Position numbers and translations under genes: made by a program
Source: Pseudomonas sp. A-RE-19
Lineage (GTDB): Bacteria; Pseudomonadota; Gammaproteobacteria; Pseudomonadales; Pseudomonadaceae
Assembly (NCBI RefSeq): GCF_019956555.1
Contig: NZ_JAHBDQ010000010.1
Location: 93,014-157,013, forward strand
Direction: 5' to 3'
DNA: 64,000 nucleotides
Shown: positions 51,283 to 61,584 of the stretch, one piece after another
Numbering within the stretch: the first letter of the stretch is position 1
Layout: the number at the start of each line of letters is the position of its first letter
The notes under the pieces: model-generated
Database searches by the model: none
Told to the model about the DNA's origin: nothing
The model's input: only the letters and a program-made list of their open reading frames with translations

Positions 51283-51963
51283 ATGCCTCATATCCTGATT
51301 GTCGAAGACGAAGCGGCGATTGCCGACACCCTGATTTTCGCCTTGCAGGGCGAGGGCTTCACCACCACCTGGTTGAGCCTTGGCGCGGCGGCGCTTGAAC
51401 ACCAGCGCGCCACGCCGGCGGACTTGATCATTCTCGATATCGGCCTGCCAGACATCAGCGGCTTCGAGACCTGCAAGCAATTGCGGCGTTTCAGCGACGT
51501 GCCGGTGATGTTTCTCAGCGCCCGTGACGCCGAGATCGACCGCGTGGTGGGCCTGGAGATCGGCGCCGACGATTACGTGGTCAAACCGTTCAGCCCCCGG
51601 GAAGTGGCGGCGCGGGTCCGGGCGATTCTCAAGCGCATGGCACCAAGACCTGTGGTGGAGGCGGCTTCAGTGCTGTTTCGTATCGACAGCGAACGGGTGC
51701 AGATCAGCTATCGCAGCCAGTCGCTGAGCCTGACTCGCCATGAGTTTCGTTTGCTGCAATGCCTGCTGGAACAACCCGAGCGAGTCTTCAGCCGCGAGCA
51801 ATTGCTCGATGCGCTGGGCGTGGCCGCCGATGCCGGTTACGAGCGCAGCATCGACAGTCACATCAAGAGCGTGCGCGCCAAGTTGCGCCAGGTGAAAGCC
51901 GACGCCGAGCCGATCCAGACCCATCGCGGTCTCGGTTACAGCTATAGCCCGGGGCACAGCTGA
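51283..51963 (+). CDS. creB: Response regulator CreB
   Basis: This is an OmpR-type regulator paired with CreC; in Pseudomonas it affects beta-lactam response and biofilm-related traits. It is 226 residues: the receiver domain has VEDE at 7-10, the phosphoacceptor Asp52 in LIILDIGLP, and the Lys of YVVKPF; the C-terminal winged helix ends LGYSYSPGHS. It overlaps creC (TGATG). It is separated from the upstream exported gene by 59 bp. Confidence 0.93.
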   Translation: MPHILIVEDEAAIADTLIFALQGEGFTTTWLSLGAAALEHQRATPADLIILDIGLPDISGFETCKQLRRFSDVPVMFLSARDAEIDRVVGLEIGADDYVVKPFSPREVAARVRAILKRMAPRPVVEAASVLFRIDSERVQISYRSQSLSLTRHEFRLLQCLLEQPERVFSREQLLDALGVAADAGYERSIDSHIKSVRAKLRQVKADAEPIQTHRGLGYSYSPGHS

Positions 51964-53381
51964 TGCCACTGGGGATCCGGATTTTTCTGGTCTACGTGCT
52001 GTTCATCGGCCTGACCGGCTATTTCGTGCTCAATACCGTGATGGAAGAAATCCGCCCCGGTGTGCGCCAGTCCACCGAAGAAACCCTGGTGGACACCGCC
52101 AACCTGATGGCCGAGATCCTGCGGGACGACTTCAAGGCCGGCGCCCTCAGCCAGAACCGCTGGCCCGAGTTGCTCAAGGCTTACGGTGAACGGCAACCGA
52201 AGGCGAAAATCTGGGGCCTGCCGAAGAATCAGGTCAACCACCGCATTTACGTCACCGATGCCAAGGGCATCGTGGTGCTGGATTCCAGCGGCGTCGCGGT
52301 GGGCCAGGACTACTCGCGCTGGAACGACGTCTACCTGACCCTGCGCGGCGAGTATGGCGCTCGTTCGACGCGTAGCAACCCGGATGATTCGAACTCATCG
52401 GTGATGCACGTCGGGGCACCGATTCGCGACAACGGCCAGATCATCGGCGTGGTGACGGTGGCCAAGCCCAACAGCTCGCTGCAGCCTTACGTTGATCGCA
52501 CCGAACGGCGATTGCTGGCTTATGGCGCCGGGCTGATTGGCCTCGGTTTGCTGTTCGGTGCGCTGTTGTCCTGGTGGCTGAGCGCGGCGCTGCGGCGGTT
52601 GACGGCGTATGCCCAGGCAGTCAGTGAAGGCCGGCGGGTCGAGGTGCCGCATTATCGTGGCGGCGAGCTGGAGCAACTGGCCACGGCGGTGGAGCAGATG
52701 CGCACCCAGCTCGAGGGCAAGGCCTACGTCGAGCGTTATGTACACACCCTGACCCATGAATTGAAAAGTCCGCTGGCGGCGATTCGTGGCGCGGCGGAGT
52801 TGCTGCAAGGTGAGATGCCGCCAGCCCAGCAGCAGCGTTTCGTCAGCAACATCGACAGCGAAAGCGCGCGTATGCAGCAGTTGATCGAACGACTGTTGAA
52901 CCTGGCGCAGGTGGAACAGCGCCAAGGGCTGGAAGAGCGGGTGGCGGTGCCGTTGGCGGGTTTGGTAGATGAGCTGTTGAGCGCGCAGGCTGCGCGAATC
53001 GAAGGCAAGCAATTGCGTGTGGAACAGCACATTGCAGCGGATCTGAATCTGCTCGGCGAGCCGTTTCTGTTGCGCCAGGCGCTGGGCAATCTGCTGGACA
53101 ATGCCTTGGACTTCACCCCGACTCGCGGTGTGCTGCGCCTGCGCGCCGAACGAGTCGGTGAGCAGATTGAATTCAGGCTGTTCAATCAGGCCGAGGCGAT
53201 TCCCGACTATGCGTTGCCACGCTTGAGTGAGCGTTTCTACTCACTGCCGCGTCCGGACAGTGGGCGTAAAAGTACGGGGTTGGGGCTTAACTTCGTTGAA
53301 GAGGTGGTCAAGTTGCATGGCGGGGTGATGAGTATCGGTAATGTCGACGGCGGTGTAGAGGTCATGTTGCGCCTGCCTTAG
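51963..53381 (+). CDS. creC: Sensor histidine kinase CreC
   Basis: This is a 472-residue membrane sensor that phosphorylates CreB. It has two spans (IRIFLVYVLFIGLTGYFVLN and a second near LLAYGAGLIGLGLLFGALLS) bracketing a periplasmic sensor, then HAMP, the histidine box THELKSPLAAIRGAAELL, and the ATPase domain with NLLDNALDFTP and STGLGLNFVEEV. The start ATG overlaps creB's stop. Confidence 0.93.
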   Translation: MPLGIRIFLVYVLFIGLTGYFVLNTVMEEIRPGVRQSTEETLVDTANLMAEILRDDFKAGALSQNRWPELLKAYGERQPKAKIWGLPKNQVNHRIYVTDAKGIVVLDSSGVAVGQDYSRWNDVYLTLRGEYGARSTRSNPDDSNSSVMHVGAPIRDNGQIIGVVTVAKPNSSLQPYVDRTERRLLAYGAGLIGLGLLFGALLSWWLSAALRRLTAYAQAVSEGRRVEVPHYRGGELEQLATAVEQMRTQLEGKAYVERYVHTLTHELKSPLAAIRGAAELLQGEMPPAQQQRFVSNIDSESARMQQLIERLLNLAQVEQRQGLEERVAVPLAGLVDELLSAQAARIEGKQLRVEQHIAADLNLLGEPFLLRQALGNLLDNALDFTPTRGVLRLRAERVGEQIEFRLFNQAEAIPDYALPRLSERFYSLPRPDSGRKSTGLGLNFVEEVVKLHGGVMSIGNVDGGVEVMLRLP

Positions 53382-53413
53382 GACCGAGTCGCGGCCATCG
53401 CGAGCAGGCCCAG

Positions 53414-53432
53414 TCTCCACACACTCTCCACA
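53414..53432 (+). promoter_or_regulatory. Candidate cre-tag for CreB upstream of creD
   Basis: TCTCCACA is repeated at 53414-53421 and 53425-53432, giving TCCAC-N6-TCCAC with 11-bp phasing. The E. coli CreB tag is TTCAC-N6-TTCAC, so each half differs by one base. It lies 64 bp before creD. Confidence 0.5.
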
Positions 53433-53495
53433 TTCCCCCCATAAATCTCCCACACACCGACTCCAGACTCGCCCCATCCAAACAGGGAGAGTCCC

Positions 53496-54866
53496 ATGAA
53501 CCGTAGCCTGACCCTAAAACTCGGGGCGATTGCCCTTTTGATTCTGTTGCTGCTGATCCCGTTGCTGATGATCAATGGCGTGATCCAGGAGCGGCAACAA
53601 CTGCGCGACGGTGTGCTCGAAGACATCGCCCGCAGTTCCAGCTATAGCCAGCAACTGAGCGGTCCACTGATGGTGGTGCCCTATCGCAAAACAGTGCGCA
53701 CCTGGAAAACCAACGAAAAAACCAACCAGCGTTACCAGGATGTCGGCGAGGAGCGCGGGCGTTTGTATTTCCTGCCGGAGCGCTTCGAGCTGGACGGCCA
53801 GGTCCAGACCGAGCTGCGCGCCCGGGGTATCTACGAGGCGCGGTTGTTTCACGCCGACAACCGCATCAGCGGGCATTTCTCGGTCCCGGCGCAACTGGGC
53901 ATCAAGGAGGATTTTGCTGATTACCGCTTCGATCAACCGTTCCTGGCCGTTGGCATCAGTGACATTCGCGGTATCGAGAATGCGCTGAAACTCGAACTCA
54001 ATGGCCAGAGCCTGGATTTTGTACCGGGTAGCCAGGTGGGCTGGTTGGGTGAGGGTGTACACGTGACGCTGCCAGCGCTGAACACCCAACAGGCTACGGA
54101 ATTGGCCTTCGGTTTCGACTTGCGCCTGCAAGGCACCGGCCAGTTGCAGATTCTCCCGGTGGGCAAGACCAGCAAGGTTTCACTGGCCGCCAATTGGCCT
54201 CATCCAAGCTTCATCGGTAACTACCTGCCGGCCCAGCGTGAAATCACCGATCAGGGCTTCACCGCCAATTGGCAGACCTCGTTTTTCTCCACCAACCTGC
54301 AAGAAGCGTTGAACAGTTGCGTGTCTGGCGGCCAGTGCAAGGCGTTCAACGGTCGCAGCTTCGGCGTGAGTTTCATCGACCCGGTGGACCAATACCTGAA
54401 AAGCGACCGGGCGATCAAATACGCGTTGCTGTTCATCGTCCTGACCTTCGCCGGTTTCTTCCTCTTCGAAGTGCTGAAAAGCCAGGCGGTACACCCGGTG
54501 CAATACGCACTGGTGGGCGTGGCGCTGGCGTTTTTCTACCTGTTGCTGCTGTCGCTGTCCGAGCACATCGGCTTTGCCCTGGCGTATCTGCTGTCGGCGA
54601 GTGGCTGTGTGTTGTTGATCGGTTTTTATGTCTGCCATGTGCTGCGCAGCGTGCGTCACGGTTTGAGTTTTTCGGCAGGATTGGCGGCGTTGTATGGCTT
54701 GCTCTATGGCTTGCTGAGTGCCGAGGATTACGCGCTGTTGATGGGCTCGCTGCTGTTATTCGGGTTGCTGGGCGTGTTCATGGTGCTGACCCGCAAGCTG
54801 GACTGGTACGGGATCGGGCAGAAAACCGTCAAGCCGCTGGCCTTTGATATTGGAGCCGTGGAATGA
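53496..54866 (+). CDS. creD: Inner-membrane protein CreD
   Basis: This is a 456-residue membrane protein under CreBC control. One N-terminal span (LKLGAIALLILLLLIPLLMI) is followed by a large domain (about 35-300) and about five C-terminal spans (FAGFFLFEVL, ALVGVALAFFYLLLLSLSEH, LLSASGCVLLIGFYVCHV). These are the CreD layout and length. It follows creC across 114 bp. In P. aeruginosa creD expression rises strongly with CreBC activation. Function of the protein itself is unresolved. Confidence 0.92.
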   Translation: MNRSLTLKLGAIALLILLLLIPLLMINGVIQERQQLRDGVLEDIARSSSYSQQLSGPLMVVPYRKTVRTWKTNEKTNQRYQDVGEERGRLYFLPERFELDGQVQTELRARGIYEARLFHADNRISGHFSVPAQLGIKEDFADYRFDQPFLAVGISDIRGIENALKLELNGQSLDFVPGSQVGWLGEGVHVTLPALNTQQATELAFGFDLRLQGTGQLQILPVGKTSKVSLAANWPHPSFIGNYLPAQREITDQGFTANWQTSFFSTNLQEALNSCVSGGQCKAFNGRSFGVSFIDPVDQYLKSDRAIKYALLFIVLTFAGFFLFEVLKSQAVHPVQYALVGVALAFFYLLLLSLSEHIGFALAYLLSASGCVLLIGFYVCHVLRSVRHGLSFSAGLAALYGLLYGLLSAEDYALLMGSLLLFGLLGVFMVLTRKLDWYGIGQKTVKPLAFDIGAVE

Positions 54867-54957
54867 GCCGGTCATTGGGGTTGCGCGAGGATCAGCGGGT
54901 GGGTGAGGTGTTGGCGACGCGGATTGCGGGGTTGTTTCCGTTGGATCCGGTGTGGTG

Positions 54958-55053
54958 CCATCGCGAGCAGGCTCGCTCCCACAAAAGATCTCCAGTGAAC
55001 ACAAAGGTTGTGCATACCAAAGATCAAATGTGGGAGCGAGCCTGCTCGCGATG
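54958..55053. repeat. REP pair (GCGAGCAGGCTCGC variant)
   Basis: ATCGCGAGCAGGCTCGCTCC and its inverted copy lie between creD and the GST gene. Confidence 0.85.
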
Positions 55054-55076
55054 AGGTTTACACAGTTGCCGAGAAT

Positions 55077-55706
55077 CTAAACCTTGGGCATCGTCGCAAT
55101 CATCGAAGGCCGCTGACTCACTTCGAAATACCACTCTGCCAGCTTCGGATTCTCTTTGCGCCATTCCAGATCCGGATGGCGCAGATCCAGGTAACCCAAG
55201 GCACAGGCCACACTGATCGCCGCGACATCGAAATGGCTGGTCAGCTCGGCAATCGCGTCGGCCTCCAGCAGTGCCAGGGCGCGGCGAATCTTGTCGCGCT
55301 GTCCGTCGAGCCACTCGTCCCAGTGCTTTTCCGGGACGCGCAGGGCCACTTCATAACGAATCATCACTGCGGCATCCATGATCCCGTCAGCCAGAGAGGC
55401 CAGGGTCAGGCGCCGCCAGCGTGCCGAGCCGTCGCGAGGAATCAGCGGATTGCCCACGTGCTGGTGATCGAGGTAGTCGAGGATTACCCGGCTGTCATAG
55501 ATCACATTGCCGTCGGCCAGGCGCAGGGCTGGAATCTTGCCGAGCGGGTTATCTTTATTGAGGGCCGGATCCGGGCTGACCGGCGTGAGCTGGCTGGCTT
55601 GCAGCGCCACGCGGTTCGTTTGCCCGGTTTCGTGCAGCAGCACCATGACTTTGCGAACGAAGGGCGACGCGGGGTTGTGGAACAAGGTCATGCTGGGGAC
55701 GGACAT
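55077..55706 (-). CDS. Glutathione S-transferase family protein
   Basis: This is a 209-residue GST-fold protein. The N-terminal thioredoxin-like domain has SMTLFHNPASPFVRKVMVLL, with Ser as likely thiol-stabilising residue, and GKIPALRLADGNVIYDSRVI for glutathione contact. The helical C-terminus has DVAAISVACALGYLDLRHPDL. The start is the ATG at 55706; longer frames at 55724 and 55742 have no ribosome site. The substrate is unknown. Confidence 0.87.
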   Translation of the reverse strand: MSVPSMTLFHNPASPFVRKVMVLLHETGQTNRVALQASQLTPVSPDPALNKDNPLGKIPALRLADGNVIYDSRVILDYLDHQHVGNPLIPRDGSARWRRLTLASLADGIMDAAVMIRYEVALRVPEKHWDEWLDGQRDKIRRALALLEADAIAELTSHFDVAAISVACALGYLDLRHPDLEWRKENPKLAEWYFEVSQRPSMIATMPKV

Positions 55707-55796
55707 GGCGACGATCTCGATCATGGGCAGTGTCGGCAGCATAGCGCTTTAATGCTTGAGCTCAAGCGCAAGCTCACGGCTGAGCATGGAACGAAG

Positions 55797-55885
55797 TGTA
55801 GGAGTTTGCTCCCACAGGTTTTTGTGTCGTTCACGAAATTGGCGCACGACACACAACCTGTAGGCGCGAGGCTTGCCCGCGAAGG
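55797..55885. repeat. Degenerate REP pair
   Basis: The left arm is eroded (GTAGGAGTTTGCTCCCACAG) and the right arm reads GTAGGCGCGAGGCTTGCCCG. It lies between the GST and exonuclease genes. Confidence 0.65.
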
Positions 55886-55908
55886 CGCCAGAACAGGCGC
55901 CATAAAAC

Positions 55909-56616
55909 TTAAAAAGACGGGGCTTGCCGCCGCCGCTTCCACTGACTCAGCCGCTGCTGCAAATTCAACGGGCTATGAATCTGCTGCTGCCGTGCCCGGC
56001 TGAACAAAATCAACACCAGTTCCGCCGTCGCCAAGGCATCGGCACTGGCGTTATGCCGCTCGAAGACCTCCAGCTTGAACCAGTCGATCCACTCGTCCAG
56101 CCCGGCCTCGCGAAAGTGCGCCTGGGGGCACAGCAGCGGTGCGATGTCCGCCACGTCCAGAAACGGATGCTGCAACTTGTAGCCCAGATGCTCCTTCAGC
56201 GCGCGCCCCAGCATGTGCTGGTCGAACGGTGCATGAAAGGCCAGCACCGGACTGTCGCCGACAAACTCCATGAATTCGAGCAAGGCCTGCGCGGGGTCGC
56301 TGCCGGCGGCAATGGCGCTTGGGCCCAGACCGTGAATCAACACGCTGGGGCCGAGTTTGAGTTCACTGCATTGCAGCGTGCGTTCGAACTGCTGGCTGAA
56401 ATCGATCGCCCCGTCCTCGATCACTACCGCGCCGATGGACAGCAGCCGATCCTTGTTCAGGTTCAGCCCGGTGGTTTCCAGGTCGAGTACCACCCAGCGT
56501 TGCTCGCGCAGGCTGCAATCGCCCAGATCGGCCGCGGCAGGCAAGCGCTCCAGACGCTGTTGCAGTTCGCCGGGCAAAACAGGGCTTGCCGGCCGCAGCC
56601 ATGAAAACAGGCTCAT
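55909..56616 (-). CDS. DEDDh 3'-5' exonuclease (DnaQ/PolC-epsilon-like)
   Basis: This is a 235-residue exonuclease domain protein. The motifs are VVLDLETTGLN (Asp-x-Glu), HAPFDQHML and HNASADALATAE (the His-x5-Asp of DEDDh). It is similar to DNA polymerase III epsilon but encoded beside the DUF294 gene. Its start overlaps that gene's stop (ATGA). In many bacteria an exonuclease of this type is paired with a CBS/DUF294 protein. Nucleic acid target is unknown. Confidence 0.87.
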   Translation of the reverse strand: MSLFSWLRPASPVLPGELQQRLERLPAAADLGDCSLREQRWVVLDLETTGLNLNKDRLLSIGAVVIEDGAIDFSQQFERTLQCSELKLGPSVLIHGLGPSAIAAGSDPAQALLEFMEFVGDSPVLAFHAPFDQHMLGRALKEHLGYKLQHPFLDVADIAPLLCPQAHFREAGLDEWIDWFKLEVFERHNASADALATAELVLILFSRARQQQIHSPLNLQQRLSQWKRRRQAPSF

Positions 56617-58546
56617 AACTGATACCGCAGGGTCAGGCTGCTTTGCAGGCGTTGGGCCTGGCGCAGGGATTCACGCAGGATGCGTCGGTCCAGATGATTG
56701 AGGCTGTCGGGATCGACGCGGTTGGAGTAGGGCAAATTCTCTCGGGTCTGTAGCTGATGTTGCTGCATGCGGGTTTGCTGGATGAAGTGATACGCCTCTT
56801 CATAGGCGGCGCCGTCCAACCGTTCGATGACCTCTTTGTCCACCAATTGGCGAAAGCGCTCCAGGGTATTGTTGGCGTCGATACCGTGGGCCAGGGCCAG
56901 CACGCGAGCACCGTCGACGAAAGGGGTCAGGCCCTGAAGCTTCAGGTCGAGCGTGGCTTTCTCGCCATTTTTGCGCGCCAGGACGAATTCGCGGAAGCGT
57001 CCCACGGGTGGACGGTTGCGCAGGGCGTTTTCGGCCATCATGCGTTGGAACAACCGGTTGTCGCCGACCTGATCGAGAATCCCCCGGCGCAGTTGCTCGC
57101 AGCCTCGCTCGTCGCCCCAGACCACGCGCAGGTCGAAGTAGATGCTCGACCCCAGCAGGTTTTCCGGTGTCGCCTCGCGGATAAATGCCGCAAAGCGTCG
57201 CGCCCATTCGGCCCGGGACAAACACAGCTCGGGGTTGCCAGCCATGATGTTGCCCTTGCACAAAGTGAAACCACACAGCGCCAGGTTCTGATTGATCTGC
57301 TGGGCGATGGGCAGCAACTTGCCGCGAATCTCGGCGGCGTGGGCCGCGTCTCGGGCTTCGAACAGAATGCCGTTGTCCTGATCGGTGTGCAGCGTCTGCT
57401 CGCGGCGGCCTTCGCTACCGAAACACAGCCAACTGAACGGCACGCCGGGATCGCCTTTCTCGGCGAGCACCAGTTCGATCACCCGGCACACGGTATGGTC
57501 GTTGAGCAGGGTGATGATGTGGGTGATCTGGGTCGAGGACGCGCCGTGGGCCAGCATCCGCTCCACCAATTGACCGATCTCGCCGCGCATCGCCACCAGG
57601 TTTTCCAGCTTGTGGGCACTGCGAATAGTCCGCGCCAGATGCACCAGATCGACCCTTTGCAGGGAAAACAGGTCGCGTTCCGAGACCACGCCGCACAGGC
57701 GCTGATCCTTGACCAGGCAGACGTGGGCGATGTGGCGCTCAGTCATGGCAATCGCGGCGTCGAAGGCGCTGTGGTCCGGCGTCAGATAAAACGGCGCCCG
57801 GGTCATGTGCCCTTCGATGGCTTCATTGAAATCGCTGGTGCCGTTGGCCACCACATGTCGCAAGTCGCGCAGGGTGAAAATGCCCAGCGGCGCTTTTTGC
57901 TCATCGACCACCACAATGCTGCCGACTTGCTGGTCGTGCATCAGCGTCACGGCTTCACGCAGGGGGGTGATCGGGCTGCAAGTCACGGGGTGACGCATGG
58001 CCAATTCACCCAGCCGGGTATTGAGCGAGTATTGAGTGCCGAGGGTTTCCACGGCTTTTTGCTGGACTTGCTGGTTGACCTGATCCAGCAAACTGCTGAC
58101 GCCGCGTAGGGCAAAGTCGCGAAACGGGCTGGAAAGTGCGAACAGCTTGATGAACGCCAGCTTGTTCAGCTGTAGGCAAAAGGTATCTTCGGCCGCCAGA
58201 TGTTCGGTGCGGGTCGCTCGCTCACCCAGCAGCGCGGCGAGGGGAAAACACTCGCCGGTGGTGATTTCGAAGGTGGTTTCGGTCCCGCCCTTGGCAGTGT
58301 GCGGACGTTCGCCCACGACTCGGCCTTGTTTGACGATGTAGAAATGCTCCACCGGGCCGTCCGCCGGTTTGATGATGCTCTCGCCGGGGGCATAAAAACG
58401 CAGCTGACATTGCTCGACCAGATAGGCCAGGTGGGCGTTTTCCATCTGATTGAACGGCGGGAAGCGCTGTAGGAATTGCACAGTGCCCTGGATGTTCTGC
58501 AACACCGCGGTTTTCCCTGCCTGGGTGAAGGCGTCCGCTTTACTCA
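56613..58546 (-). CDS. CNMP-CBS-DUF294 putative nucleotidyltransferase
   Basis: This is a 644-residue multidomain protein: cyclic-nucleotide-binding-like domain (about 20-140, RFPPFNQMENAHLAYL), two CBS domains (about 170-290, TCSPITPLREAVTLMHD), a DUF294 nucleotidyltransferase domain with GSEGRREQTLHTDQDNG (about 380-396), and its C-terminal helical domain. It is probably a signal-regulated nucleotide-transfer enzyme. The start MSKADAF at 58546 is favoured over an ATG at 58553; neither has a clear ribosome site. It is coupled to the exonuclease gene. Confidence 0.88.
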
Positions 58547-58819
58547 TAACCATTACCGCAGTCTTTTTCTGATTGTTGTGTCGGATCGTTGTGTCAGATC
58601 GTTACAGGGCATGGTCGGCCCCTGAGGGCAGGGTGCCCATTGGACGTAAGTCTAGGTAGGCAGTGCAGCCGCCGAAATATGGGAAATGTCTGACACAACT
58701 GTGGGAAAAACCTCCTACATTGTCTATTGGAATAGTTTCCGACGAAGTGCACATTGAAGCTCTGCCGAGCGATGTCTGACCACTGTGCCGGGGATCGAAT
58801 CGAAAACGTTGAGAAAGCC

Positions 58820-59266
58820 ATGTCCGATCACGATATTTTGAGTGATGCCGAGCGCGAGGCGCTCAGTGCCGTCATGTTGGAACCAGACTTGCCGCCGCAG
58901 CGGGTACTGATCGTCGACGACGATAAGGACTCCAGGGAATTGCTGTCGGAGATTCTGGGGCTGGATGGCATTCACTGCATGACGGCCGCCAGTGGCGAAA
59001 CGGCGCTCAAACTGCTGGAGACGAAGCCATCGATCGGGCTGGTGATTACCGACCTGCGAATGGGGCACGTCGATGGTCTGGATTTGATCCGTCAGGTGCG
59101 GGAGTCGGTGCGTGCGGCGATGCCGATCATCATCGTCTCTGGCGACGCTGACGTGAAAGACGCGATCGAAGCCATGCATTTGCATGTGGTGGACTTTCTG
59201 CTCAAGCCCATCGATAGCGGCAAACTGCTTGAGCTGGTCAAGCATGAGCTGGGGATGGATGTGTGA
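58820..59266 (+). CDS. Single-domain response regulator (orphan)
   Basis: This is a 148-residue receiver-only protein. It has the acidic pocket VDDDKDSR, phosphoacceptor Asp78 in VITDLRM, and the conserved Lys in DFLLKPIDSG. An N-terminal tail of about 25 residues (SDAEREALSAVMLE) precedes the domain. No output domain and no adjacent kinase are present, so it acts through protein interaction. The start is the ATG at 58820 after GAGAAAG. It is divergent from the DUF294 gene and ends before a shared terminator. Confidence 0.87.
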   Translation: MSDHDILSDAEREALSAVMLEPDLPPQRVLIVDDDKDSRELLSEILGLDGIHCMTAASGETALKLLETKPSIGLVITDLRMGHVDGLDLIRQVRESVRAAMPIIIVSGDADVKDAIEAMHLHVVDFLLKPIDSGKLLELVKHELGMDV

Positions 59267-59273
59267 ACCGCTA

Positions 59274-59338
59274 AAGGATCGCAGCCTGCGGCAGCGCCCA
59301 ACGGGCACGTAGGAGCTGCCGAAGGCTGCGATCTTTTG
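59274..59338. repeat. Type B repeat, reverse topology (left arm degenerate)
   Basis: AAGGATCGCAGCCTGCGGCA comes first and GTAGGAGCTGCCGAAGGCTG second, between the response regulator and the terminator. Confidence 0.75.
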
Positions 59339-59352
59339 CTTTTGCTTCAAAT

Positions 59353-59384
59353 AAAAAGCCCTGATCTCTCGATCAGGGCTTTTT
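59353..59384. terminator. Bidirectional terminator between the response regulator and glcB
   Basis: AAAAAGCCCTGATC pairs exactly with GATCAGGGCTTTTT across a TCTC loop. It serves both convergent genes. Confidence 0.93.
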
Positions 59385-59406
59385 CATGTCCGACGTCAGC
59401 GTTTAC

Positions 59407-61584
59407 TCAAAGGCCATTGGCAGCCTTGAACTCACGACGACGACGGTGCAGAACCGGCTCGGTGTAGCCGTTCGGCTGTCTGGTGCCTTCGATCACCAGT
59501 TCGACCGCCGCCTGGAAGGCGATATTGCTGTCGAAGTTTGGCGCCAGTGGGCGGTACAGCGGGTCGCTGGCGTTCTGACGGTCAACCACCGGCGCCATGC
59601 GCTTGAGGCTTTCCATGACCTGGTCTTGGGTGACGATGTCATGGCGCAGCCAGTTGGCGATGTGCTGGCTGGAAATACGCAGCGTCGCGCGGTCTTCCAT
59701 CAGGCCGACGTCGTTGATGTCCGGCACTTTCGAACAGCCCACACCCTGGTCGATCCAGCGCACCACGTAACCGAGAATGCCCTGGGCGTTGTTGTCCAGT
59801 TCGTTCTTGATCTGTTCCGCAGTCCACTGCGGGTTCACCGCCAACGGAATGGTCAGGATGTCGTCCACCGAAGCACGAGCACGCTTGGCCAGCTCGGCCT
59901 GACGGGCGAACACGTCAACCTTGTGATAGTGCAGCGCGTGCAACGCGGCGGCGGTCGGCGAGGGAACCCAGGCGGTGTTGGCGCCGGCCATCGGGTGAGC
60001 GATTTTCTGTTCGAGCATCGCGGCCATCAGGTCTGGCATGGCCCACATGCCTTTACCGATCTGGGCGCGACCTTGCAGGCCAGTGCTCAAACCGATGTCG
60101 ACGTTCCAGTTCTCGTAGGCGCTGATCCACTTCTCAGCCTTCATGTCGGCCTTGCGCACCATCGGGCCGGCTTCCATGGAGGTGTGGATTTCATCGCCGG
60201 TACGGTCGAGGAAGCCAGTGTTGATGAACACCACGCGCTCGCTGGCAGCCTTGATGCAGGCCTTGAGGTTCACCGTGGTACGGCGTTCCTCGTCCATGAT
60301 CCCGACTTTCAAAGTGTTGCGCGCCAGACCGAGTACTTCTTCGATGCGACCGAACAGCTCGTTGGTGAACGCAGCTTCTTCCGGGCCGTGCATCTTCGGC
60401 TTCACGATATAGACCGAGCCGGTACGACTGTTCTTGCGCGAGCTGTTGCCGTTGAGGCTGTGGATCGCCGCGAGGCTGGTGACCAGACCGTCGAGGATGC
60501 CTTCCGGTACTTCGTTGCCATCCTTATCGAGGATCGCGTCGATGGTCATCAGGTGACCGACGTTGCGCACGAACAACAGAGAGCGACCGTGCAGGCTCAG
60601 CTCACTGCCATCGAGGGCGGTGTAAGTGCGATCGGCGTTCATGGTGCGGGTAAAGGTCTGACCGCCCTTGGAGACTTCTTCCGACAGATCGCCTTTCATC
60701 AGGCCGAGCCAATTGCGGTAGATCACCACTTTGTCATCGGCATCGACGGCGGCGACCGAGTCTTCGCAGTCCATGATGGTGGTCAGCGCGGCTTCCATCA
60801 GGATGTCTTTGACGCCGGCCGCGTCGGTCTGGCCGACCGGGGTGCTGGCATCGATCTGGATTTCGAAGTGCAGGCCATTATTCTTCAGCAGGATCGCGGT
60901 CGGTGCAGCTGCATCGCCGTGGAAACCGACCAGTTGGGCATCGTTGCGCAGGCCGGTATTGCTGCCGCCCTTGAGCGCGATAACCAGTTTGCCATCAATG
61001 ATCTTGTAGCCGGTGGAGTCGACATGGGAGCCGGCAGCCAATGGCGCCGCTTCGTCGAGGAACGCACGGGCGAAGGCAATGACCTTGTCACCGCGAACCT
61101 TGTTGTAGCCTTTGCCTTTTTCCGCGCCATCCGCTTCGCTGATGGCGTCGGTGCCGTAGAGCGCGTCATACAGCGAACCCCAGCGGGCGTTCGAGGCGTT
61201 GAGCGCGAAGCGCGCGTTCATCACCGGTACCACCAATTGTGGACCGGCCATGCGGGCGATTTCGTCATCGACGTTTTGCGTCGTTGCCTGGAAATCAGCC
61301 GCTTCTGGCAGCAGATAACCGATGTCTTGCAGGAAGGCTTTGTAGGCCACCGCATCGTGCGCAACACCTGCACGAGCCTGGTGCCAGGCATCGATACGTG
61401 CCTGGAAATCATCGCGTTTGGCGAGTAGGGCTTTGTTCTTCGGTGCCAGGTCATGGATGACCTTGTCGGCACCGGCCCAGAACTTATCGGCGGTGAGGCC
61501 GGTACCGGGAATGGCTTCGTTGTTCACGAAGTCGAACAGGACTTTGGCGACCTGCAGGCCACCGACTTGAACGTGTTCAGTCAT
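59407..61584 (-). CDS. glcB: Malate synthase G
   Basis: This enzyme condenses glyoxylate and acetyl-CoA to malate. It is 725 residues, the G-isoform length. [20 protein letters not shown] opens it at the ATG at 61584. The catalytic barrel has [20 protein letters not shown], the acetyl-CoA and magnesium region [12 protein letters not shown], and the C-terminal ANW-type [10 protein letters not shown]. It is monocistronic, facing a terminator shared with the response regulator. It also handles glyoxylate arising from glycine-related metabolism. Confidence 0.96.
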   Translation of the reverse strand: MTEHVQVGGLQVAKVLFDFVNNEAIPGTGLTADKFWAGADKVIHDLAPKNKALLAKRDDFQARIDAWHQARAGVAHDAVAYKAFLQDIGYLLPEAADFQATTQNVDDEIARMAGPQLVVPVMNARFALNASNARWGSLYDALYGTDAISEADGAEKGKGYNKVRGDKVIAFARAFLDEAAPLAAGSHVDSTGYKIIDGKLVIALKGGSNTGLRNDAQLVGFHGDAAAPTAILLKNNGLHFEIQIDASTPVGQTDAAGVKDILMEAALTTIMDCEDSVAAVDADDKVVIYRNWLGLMKGDLSEEVSKGGQTFTRTMNADRTYTALDGSELSLHGRSLLFVRNVGHLMTIDAILDKDGNEVPEGILDGLVTSLAAIHSLNGNSSRKNSRTGSVYIVKPKMHGPEEAAFTNELFGRIEEVLGLARNTLKVGIMDEERRTTVNLKACIKAASERVVFINTGFLDRTGDEIHTSMEAGPMVRKADMKAEKWISAYENWNVDIGLSTGLQGRAQIGKGMWAMPDLMAAMLEQKIAHPMAGANTAWVPSPTAAALHALHYHKVDVFARQAELAKRARASVDDILTIPLAVNPQWTAEQIKNELDNNAQGILGYVVRWIDQGVGCSKVPDINDVGLMEDRATLRISSQHIANWLRHDIVTQDQVMESLKRMAPVVDRQNASDPLYRPLAPNFDSNIAFQAAVELVIEGTRQPNGYTEPVLHRRRREFKAANGL

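Noticed and set aside
54863..55054. Small frame starting in the creD stop (ATGA overlap)
   Set aside because: Its second half reads straight through a REP pair, which produces spurious peptides elsewhere in the window. No homology is recognised.
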